A stretch of DNA of 62,500 bases from Cryptococcus deneoformans JEC21 (lineage: Eukaryota > Basidiomycota > Tremellomycetes > Tremellales > Cryptococcaceae). The DNA is taken from assembly GCF_000091045.1 (NCBI RefSeq), contig NC_006691.1:666121-728620 (forward strand), given 5' to 3'. Shown here piece after piece: positions 55,545-62,500 of this stretch; positions within the stretch are counted from its first letter, which is position 1, and each line of letters opens with the position of its first letter. A program made the position numbers and the translations under genes. The notes below the pieces were generated by a model, which worked only from the letters and a program-made list of their open reading frames with translations, made no database searches and was not told the DNA's origin.

Positions 55545-57133
55545 ATGTCCTTCTCCAGAGCTTCCAGCAACGCCCTCAAGCAGGCCCTCAAGTCTACCGC
55601 CTCTCGACAGGTCGCCAGGAGGTCCTACTCTCTCCTCTCCGGCGCCGCCCCTAGGGCCGCCATGGCTACCCGACTTGGCGTGAGTTAGACTCTCTCAAAG
55701 TAAATGCTTGATCGCTGATAGGACGATGAATTGCAGGCCACTCGAGGCATCAAGACTCTCGATTTTGCCGGTACCAAGGAGGTTGTCTACGAGCGTGCTG
55801 ACTGGCCCCTTGACAAGCTCCAAGAGTGAATACAATTCTTTTTTCTTTTTTTCTTCGGAGCCGGCTTCAGGGTCACTACGCGTTGCTCTGCTCTACTTTG
55901 AGCGAAACTGTTAACTAATGCGGCAACCTGTAGCTACTTCAAGAATGACACTCTTGCCATGATCGGCTACGGCTCCCAGGGTCACGGTCAGTCCCTCAAC
56001 GCCCGTGACAACGGCCTCAAGGTTATTGTCGGTGTGCGAAAGGGTGGTGAGTCTTGGAAGCAGGCTCAGGAGGACGGTTGGGTTCCCGGAGAGACTCTCT
56101 TCGACATCCCTGAGGCCATCAACAAGGGTACCATCATCATGAACCTTCTCTCCGACGCTGCTCAGTCTCAGACCTGGAACGAGATTGCGCCTCTTATCAC
56201 CAAGGGCAAGACTCTCTACTTTGCCCACGGTTTCTCTGTTGTCTACAAGGAGGACGTGAGTTATCTTTTATTCTCCTTTGAAAACGGAAATGATGTTGAC
56301 AGCCGTCTAGACCCACGTCATTCCTCCCAAGGATGTTGATGTCATCCTCGTTGCTCCTAAGGGTTCTGGCCGAACTGTCCGAACTCTTTTCCTCGAGGGC
56401 CGTGGTATCAACTCTTCCATTGCCGTTTACCAGGATGTGACCGGTCACGCCAAGGAGAAGGCTGTTGCCCTTGGTATCGCCGTTGGTTCCGGTTACCTTT
56501 ACGAGACCACCTTCGAGAAGGAGGTCTACTCTGACCTTTACGGAGAGCGTGGTGTTGTAAGTATTCTCTGGGCGGCACAGAAACTGAATCAAAATACTCA
56601 TTGAATTTTTTTTACAGCTTATGGGCGGTATCCAAGGTATGTTCCTCGCCCAATACGAGGTTCTCAGGAAGAACGGCCACTCTCCCTCTGAGGCCTTCAA
56701 CGAGACCGTCGAGGAGGCCACCCAGTCTCTTTTCCCTCTCATCGGCAAGTACGGTATGGACTACATGTACAACGCCTGCTCCACCACCGCCCGACGTGGT
56801 GCTCTTGACTGGGCCCCCAAGTTCAAGGAGTGCGTCAACCCCTTTGCGTTCAAAACGGCTCACTAACAATTTCTTCAGGGCTAACCTTCCCGTCTTCGAG
56901 GCTCTTTACAACTCCGTTAGGGACGGTTCTGAGACCCGACGATCTCTCGAGTTCAACTCCAGAAAGACCTACCGAGAGGACCTCCAGAAGGAGCTTGACG
57001 AGATTGACAACCAGGAAATCTGGAGGGCTGGTAAGACCGTCCGTGGTCTCAGGGTAAGTGCTGCGAGTTACAATGGATGTTTTGTTTTCCCGCTAATGCT
57101 TTGTAGCCCGACGTCAACAAGGATGAGCTTTAA
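55545..57133 (+). CDS. ILV5: Ketol-acid reductoisomerase, mitochondrial
   Basis: Second step of valine/isoleucine synthesis: isomerises and reduces acetolactate with NADPH and Mg2+. Start at 55545 (MSFSRASSNALKQALKST), with an Arg/Ser-rich presequence typical of mitochondrial import (RQVARRSYSLLSGAAPRAA). Then ATRGIKTLDFAGTKEVVYER, the Rossmann motif AMIGYGSQGHGQSLN, VIVGVRKGGESWKQA, and catalytic-domain motifs PKGSGRTVRTLF, EKEVYSDLYGERGVLMGG (metal-binding acids) and ACSTTARRGALDWAPKF. It ends RPDVNKDEL at 57131-57133. About 400 residues, class I length. Six or so short introns. Codon use is strongly biased to C-ending codons compared with neighbours, as expected for a highly expressed gene. 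The terminal KDEL is most likely chance in a mitochondrial protein. Confidence 0.95.
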
Positions 57134-57444
57134 ACAGACCTTCCCATTTGTGTTCATTAATCCCACCAAAATGGCGCCCTTTTCACATTCTGTTTCCAGT
57201 CTCAATCATGCATACCCATGAAAGAATTTGCTTTTAGGTGCCCGATAAAAAAATTGTTGATGAAGCTGCAGCTTGAGAATTCGCCGCAACATGTTCATGA
57301 CATAACGTTGGTCGTAAAATATGATAGCTACAAAGAGTACTACTATAAATGTTCTCATCTTAAATATCCATCTAGAAACTATCCCGCCAAGGACTTGATA
57401 TTTGTACTTATATATAACAATTCAACTCTTTCAGACCTTGCATC

Positions 57445-59613
57445 CTAAGTCTGCCGCTGGCTGTCGTTCTCCCATTCTGGCATATACATTGGCGGCAGAT
57501 CCTCTACGCTTTCTTCATCTGGAGGCGGCGCGTCTATCCTACCCGCATCTTCGTGCCTTCTGAATCCGCCTGTCGGTGCATGCTGAGGCGGTAAACGCGT
57601 CCCAAAGTCGTCTCCTGTGGGGGCCGATTCATCGGGGTTGTGGGCATTCAGTGAAGTTGCCATTTGCGCCTTTGTCATGTTCCTGTTGGTAGTATTTGAG
57701 CCTGTGGCGGCCAAATTAGGAGAGCCAGGCACAAGAGGCGAAAGAGTTGTATGAGAAATAGCCGGAGAGGGATAGCCTCCTCCTTCTCCTATTGTCTCGG
57801 GAATAAAGATGCTAGAGCTCGAAAGAGAGTCGTTTCGGCCGCGGTCGTGTAGAGTAAGGGCGCGCGGGGGCACAAGTGAATCTGCATCAGAATCAAACCC
57901 AAGAGCGCCAATTGTTGGGGGTCGACTGGACGCTACCATAGAGGCGATTGAGTTTGAGCGAGGCGGAACAGCCGCCGCGCCGTCCCAGAAGGGTGAGATG
58001 GACGAAACAGCATCAAAGTCGTCACCAGAACCGGAGCGGGGGACTCCAGAGTGAGCAGCGTTACTGTAACGACTGCTACGAGCGGCCTCAGTGGCATAGT
58101 CGCCGGTCATGGGCCTCTGGTCAGAGCCCATTACTGACGAGTAAGAGTTGCGCGAAGCAAGGCCCAAGTCGACATCCCCGCCGGGCTTTACTTCTTGCCC
58201 TCGCATCTCCCGACGATGGTATATGAGAGCTTTAATTTGACGACGGCAGCAAAACCAGACGAGAGCGATTTGAAGAACGGCCACTGCCAAAACCGCGGAC
58301 ACCACGATGCCCACGATAGCACCAGTTGATAAGCTGCAAGGTTGATTGTTGTTAGCATCTGACTTCCGACGAATTTCTACGGTATGTGACGTACCCGGCA
58401 CCACCACCAGGACTTGCCGTCTCAGTCGTAATAGCTGTCACTGTTTTAACTCCACCAGCGCTTGTCTTAGTTCCACTACTTGAATTTGCTAAAGTACCGG
58501 TTTGCGTGGCATGTGAGGCTGAGGAAGTTGAAGAAGGGGAGGAACTATCGATACAAGAGCTGTCCGATGACCCTCCGATAGTCAAGAGGTCGCTTGAACC
58601 GCCTTGCTGGTAAGTCCCCGAATCAAAGGCGGCGAAAATAACTTCTGTCCCAGATTGGATGTTGGTATTCCAGACTGTTTCGTTTGATTCCGCATGAGCA
58701 GGTATGCAACAGACAAGTAGTGTTAGGGGAACTCACCCAGCGAAGTTGTGGCCCCATTCGCGGAGACAAGCTGGAATACTTGACCTCCGGGAATAGCCCC
58801 GAGAATGGAAACAGGAGAGACAGCGCTAGAGTCCCAATAAATGTCAACCGATTCACATTGCTGCAGCCAAAGTCGTTAGGATTCGCAAATAAAAAGTAGG
58901 AACATGGTATGTAAGTCTATAGACGCACAGTGAGGGATGTTTCATTCAGATAGAAACTGCCAAATGGTCATCAGCTGGGTTTGCTACCGTTAAAGGCCGG
59001 CAAACTCACAAGAAGTCTGTGGATGTAGATCGAAGGGTACAAGATGAAGTAGATGTTCCGGATACTGTGTACAGGGGAGAGACACCTCCAGTCTATCCGA
59101 AACAACGATAGGGCGTCAGTAATATGCCTTACATTAGCGACCTATTCACGATGGCTATTCGTCATGTCACAAATCTGACTTACGCCTGTACCGCTGCCAT
59201 CAGACATCATGATGACGAAACTTGTTCCAGACGGATCTGTTGAATCTTGGTGAGTGATAATTCAATCACAAAAGGATATTTGCCCACAATTCACTGTCCA
59301 ATTATACGATCCTGTATTTGTATCGCTGTCGTAACTGGAGCTTGGTATCGACACTGTCGTGGGGTAGTCATATGCCGGCTAAAGTGTCAGTCAGTCAGTC
59401 TGGCATTCCAACACAAGGCCGAGGCTCGAGATCCTCTAGACTTACTATAATCGTCAAGCTCCATGGCGACTGACCCCCTGACCATGTAATCTCAACCTCC
59501 TCACACTGTTTTGGACTCGTATTTTCTAAGGTGAATGAAAGGCCTAGCACGACTTTGGAAAAGAGAGCCAAAGCAGCTATGGAAAGCAGGGGATGTCGAA
59601 GAAAGCATATCAT
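57445..59613 (-). CDS. Type I single-pass membrane protein with Ser/Thr-rich ectodomain
   Basis: Unrecognised at family level; of the kind common in basidiomycetes. A signal peptide at the start (LLSIAALALFSKVVLGLSF) is followed by a conserved-looking N-terminal motif (FTLENTSPKQCEEVEITWSG, then WSLTIIV). Later exons give YDSDTNTGSYNWTVN, DPSGTSFVIMMSDGSGTG and VDIYWDSSAVSPVSILGAIP, a Ser/Thr/Gly-rich stalk, one TM (AIVGIVVSAVLAVAVLQIALVWF) flanked by CCRR, and a 240-residue cytosolic tail rich in Ser/Pro. The tail ends YMPEWENDSQRQT at 57445. The CEEVxITWSGG and GTSFVIMMSDGSG elements recur in many fungal surface proteins of unknown role. Overall about 600 residues. A cell-wall sensor function is possible but not shown. 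Confidence 0.82.
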
Positions 59614-60395
59614 TATTTAAATTGTTAAAGAGTGCTTGTACTCTGGATTTGCGACCAATAATGGAGGAGAAGAGAGATGATAAGAAAGAGCGTGTGGGGG
59701 GAGAAGGAAGGTGATAAGAAAGAGCGTGTGGGGGCAGATAGTAGGCGATGAAGACGGATTTGCTAGGATTATTGAATGGACGGCGGGGAGGCAAGTAGTG
59801 GAAAACTTGGAGAGAAAGGAAAAGCAAAGAGTGGTTGTGGAAAGAAACGAAAGCGACACAGCTTGGATACGTGTGTTATGTTTTTGGCCTGATTTGGGGC
59901 AATGTTGGATCCCTGATCTAAAACGGGAACGCCAGAGGAAAACACCAAAGTGGCTGGAAGAGAGGATGGGGGGAGCCGAGGGTGGACACACGGGTTGGGG
60001 AGGGCGGGCCGGGGATGAGGGGCGGGCGGTGGGCGTGCTGGCTGGAGAGCTGCTGAGGCGGATGTGGGGCGAAACTGAAGGACATCGCCCAGGAACAGCC
60101 AAAACATCCACCAACTCTGAAACAAACGCAGTCGCGAACTTCCTTGACGCGTCGCACATGCCGCACAACCGCCGCCCGTACTACCCAGTTAGGATATACA
60201 CAGCTACCAGCTAAAAGCTCCTGGCACTCATCTCGCCACTCCAGCGATAGACTATTATCTCGTACAAATAAGAACGGACAGCGGGTAAAACCATGAAGAA
60301 TACATTTGTTTCTTCGTAAATTAGGACGTTGTATCATTGTGGAAACCACAGTAGTGAAGAGAACTACGAAGTAGCTGTGAAATAACAGTTCAGTA
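59614..60395. other. Spacer upstream of the membrane protein gene and tRNA-Gly
   Basis: 782 bp, purine-rich on the plus strand, with a repeated 23-nt segment (59678-59700 and 59712-59734). Overlapping long frames on both strands (59711-60214 plus, 59617-60168 minus) are driven by composition and lack domain support. Probably a long 5' UTR/promoter for the minus-strand gene. Confidence 0.5.
59678..59734. repeat. Two copies of a 23-nt direct repeat
   Basis: tgataagaaagagcgtgtgg plus ggg occurs at 59678-59700 and again, identical, at 59712-59734, separated by 11 nt. Confidence 0.85.
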
Positions 60396-60466
60396 ACACC
60401 GTTGGTGAAACGGTATCATGCATCGTTGCCATCGATGCGGCAAGGGTTCGACTCCCTTACGGTGTA
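60396..60466 (+). tRNA. tRNA-Gly (anticodon GCC), intronless
   Basis: Cloverleaf read by hand. Acceptor stem acaccgt (60396-60402) pairs with acggtgt (60459-60465). Anticodon stem catcg/cgatg (60421-60425, 60433-60437) closes the loop ttgccat, giving anticodon GCC. The T arm is aaggg-ttcgact-ccctt (60442-60458). D arm GTG...CAT. Discriminator A at 60466. A TTTTT run at 60471-60475 is a good Pol III terminator. The anticodon arm is very like yeast tRNA-Gly(GCC). The first pair is A-U instead of the usual G-C. Confidence 0.92.
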
Positions 60467-60857
60467 TTTCTTTTTATTTAAAATCGGGTTTCCTCCTAGA
60501 TCGAACTATAGGTTTGTGTACACCAAGTAGTGTAGCCCAGTATCCAGACAGCAGGGATACGTATGGCTTTCAATCGGTGATCATAAATCATAGACTGTAT
60601 GTATGCAGTATCTCCTCGTTGGCCTCGCCAATCGCCATCAACCAGCCTACGTAGACGTCCACAACGTCACTGGCGCGACCGATTGCGTGCATCATGAGCT
60701 AAACTCACAATCTTCGTCACATAAATAAATGCGTGGTATCCACTGCACTGCATGTATGCGCTTCAACAACGACGGTTCTGATCGCAATATAATTCAAACT
60801 TCCTTCTTCGATAGTATTTGGACCGATTAATCACGAGTTCTTCCTGGTCATAACAGC

Positions 60858-62343
60858 ATGTCATCCTCATCCATTCCCGCAAAGATGCGAGCGTTGGTCG
60901 TTCCCGAACCAGGCGTGTAGGTATATGTCATTCGGCTGGCAACGTAATTTTGCTGAAGTAGCTTCCCCGACCGCACTCACTGATGTTTGCTCTTCTGAAG
61001 CAACTATTATACACTTCAAGAGCAAGACACTCCCTCACCAAAAGGGACCAAAGTCCTATTGCACATCAAGGCATCAGGCTTATGTCACACAGATTCAATA
61101 GTGAGAGACGGTAGCTTTGGAGGAAATTGGCCAATAATAGGGGGACATGAGCCTGCGGGTGAGGTAGTAGCAGTCGGTGACAATGCGGAAGAAGTGTCTG
61201 TCGGAGATCGGGTGGTGGCTCTGTTACCCAAAGATCCTTGCGGTAGGTTTAAAGGGCGTGAAGTCCTATCATGGACGAGATTTTTGGCTGATGAATGAAT
61301 GGATATGATAGATACATGCCCGGACTGCACCATGGGCGATTGGAAGTTTGTCCATATCTCATATCTAAAAGTATTCCGTGGAATTGCTGTTGATACCCTT
61401 ACCTTCTAGGTACTGCAAGTTTATGAAGTTTGGAGGCATCAACGCGGATGGCTTTTTCAGCGAATACGCTCTTGTAGAGGCCAAGTTTTGCGTCCATATC
61501 CCGGATTCTATGAGCTTTGAACAGGTAAGACCGCCACATAATTACATAGCAAGGGGCAAACAAATCATCCTGCTCATAGGCAGCCCCCTTAGGCTGTGCT
61601 GGAGTGACTGTTTATGCCGGTATCAAGAAAGCCCAGCTCAAACCCGGGGATGTGATCGCCATCAGCGGCGTAGGAGCACTGGGCTATCTCGGGGTACAGT
61701 TTGCCAAGGCGATTGTAAGTGAACATGTTTCCCACTACCCAACACCCTTATTCAACTTTGTTGATCTCAAACTTCTCCGCCCAGGGTCTTAAAGTTGTCG
61801 CTATAGATACTCGTACTGAAGCTCTTGAACTGGTACGGTCGCTCGACAATGACCATCGCCCCGACTTGGTCATCGATGCTAGCAAGAGCAAGGCAGACGA
61901 CGCGCTCAATGCCATCCATGGGCTCAGACCAAGTGGCTACCGTGGATGGGACGGTGTTGACGGTAAGCCTATGATGATTGGCGGGTAAGCTATTTGCGTC
62001 GTAAACTAATAAGCGAGCCATGCCTGCGGTAGCATCCGTGTTGACCTCCCCAGCGATTCCATCCTACCAGTACGCTGCTGATCTTACTCGTTCCCACGGC
62101 ACATTGATTCTCTTGGCTCAACCCACCAAAGTCGAGTTCCAGTACCCTACATTCCTTGCAAGAGATATCACACTCCGGGGATCATTGCACGGGAATGAAG
62201 TAGATTTGAAGGACACAGTTGAATTGGCCTACAAGTGCAACATTAAATCAGAAGTGAAAACATTCACAATTAACCAGCACAGGGAGATGTTGGACGCTGT
62301 TGAAAGTGATACCTGGAAGGGGAAGGCCGTTTTGGTCTTTTAG
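60858..62343 (+). CDS. Zinc-containing alcohol dehydrogenase (ADH, MDR family)
   Basis: NAD-dependent medium-chain dehydrogenase interconverting alcohols and aldehydes. Start at 60858 ([19 protein letters not shown]). After an intron: [20 protein letters not shown], then catalytic zinc Cys in SGLCHTDS and His-Glu in GGHEPAGEV. The structural zinc cysteines are present (DPCG, then [11 protein letters not shown] and YCKF). Later: [37 protein letters not shown] (third catalytic ligand Cys), the dinucleotide motif [17 protein letters not shown], and an Asp ending beta-2 ([10 protein letters not shown]), which favours NAD over NADP. The protein ends KGKAVLVF at 62343. About eight introns. Roughly 350 residues, normal for tetrameric fungal ADHs. 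The 391-bp spacer from tRNA-Gly is its promoter. Confidence 0.92.
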
Positions 62344-62500
62344 GCGATGGTTCTGTATTAACACGAGAAATGGATTTTGTATACGACATGGCAGTGCCAT
62401 GAAAGATTGTACATGTAGAAAGACCGTCTCAGACCGTCGATGATCACCGGAGACACTCGTAGTGCATACAGAGACGATCAAATTGGACTAAATCGACGAA

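Noticed and set aside
57110..57133. C-terminal KDEL on ketol-acid reductoisomerase as ER retention signal
   Set aside because: Yeast ER retention usually uses HDEL, and the protein has a mitochondrial presequence; chance ending is more likely.
59711..60214. 167-codon plus-strand frame and overlapping 183-codon minus-strand frame (59617-60168)
   Set aside because: They overlap each other in purine-rich DNA, have composition-driven sequence and no recognisable domain; best read as leader/promoter.
1..62500. Transposon, CRISPR array or prophage
   Set aside because: No terminal repeats with transposase or reverse transcriptase motifs, no regularly spaced repeats and no phage genes were seen.

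Overview
The window is nuclear DNA of a basidiomycete fungus, most likely a tremellomycete of the Cryptococcus/Kwoniella type. Nearly every gene is split by introns of about 45-60 nt with GTNNGY donors and CTNAY branch sites. Spacers are mostly short. Recognisable products include a site-2 protease of the STP1 type next to a farnesyltransferase beta subunit, and a copper-radical glyoxal oxidase. I could not run alignments. Gene identities rest on motifs read from the translated exons, and exon joins were checked by hand for phase only where stated. I see no transposon, CRISPR array, viral sequence or prokaryotic element.

Layout: 1-27.6 kb holds twelve genes whose strands alternate perfectly: a basic nuclear protein (edge of window, minus), a BRPF/Nto1-type PHD-bromo-PWWP protein (plus), Vta1 (minus), an Sfr1-like recombination protein (plus), a GYF-domain protein (minus), a ketopantoate reductase (plus), Apc10/Doc1 (minus), the S2P protease (plus), a THEM6-type thioesterase (minus), farnesyltransferase beta (plus), an SMP-30/gluconolactonase protein (minus) and an unknown Ser/Pro-rich protein (plus). 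From 28.4 to 34.6 kb come three plus-strand genes: an OPT-family transporter and two small orphan proteins. From 34.9 to 46 kb strands alternate again: Sla1 (minus), an Rmd1/DUF155 protein (plus), a MARVEL-like four-helix membrane protein (minus), glyoxal oxidase (plus) and an acyl-protein thioesterase (minus).

From 46.7 to 51.3 kb lies a tandem, same-strand trio of related small secreted hydrophobic proteins, each with a signal peptide, a conserved intron plan and a TATA box. This is the most distinctive block in the window. One copy (the middle one) has a first-intron junction that no canonical splice keeps in frame. A 2.6-kb gene-poor stretch follows, then EMC3 (minus), mitochondrial ketol-acid reductoisomerase ILV5 (plus), a type I membrane protein (minus), an intronless tRNA-Gly(GCC) and a zinc alcohol dehydrogenase (plus).

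The genes are mainly housekeeping: chromatin (Nto1-like), DNA repair (Sfr1-like), cell cycle (Apc10), endocytosis and ESCRT (Sla1, Vta1), ER membrane biogenesis and proteolysis (EMC3, S2P), lipid modification of proteins (farnesyltransferase and acyl-protein thioesterase act on the same kinds of GTPase clients), and branched-chain amino acid/pantothenate synthesis (ILV5 and ketopantoate reductase share the valine/ketopantoate branch). Secreted or surface functions are concentrated at 42-51 kb.
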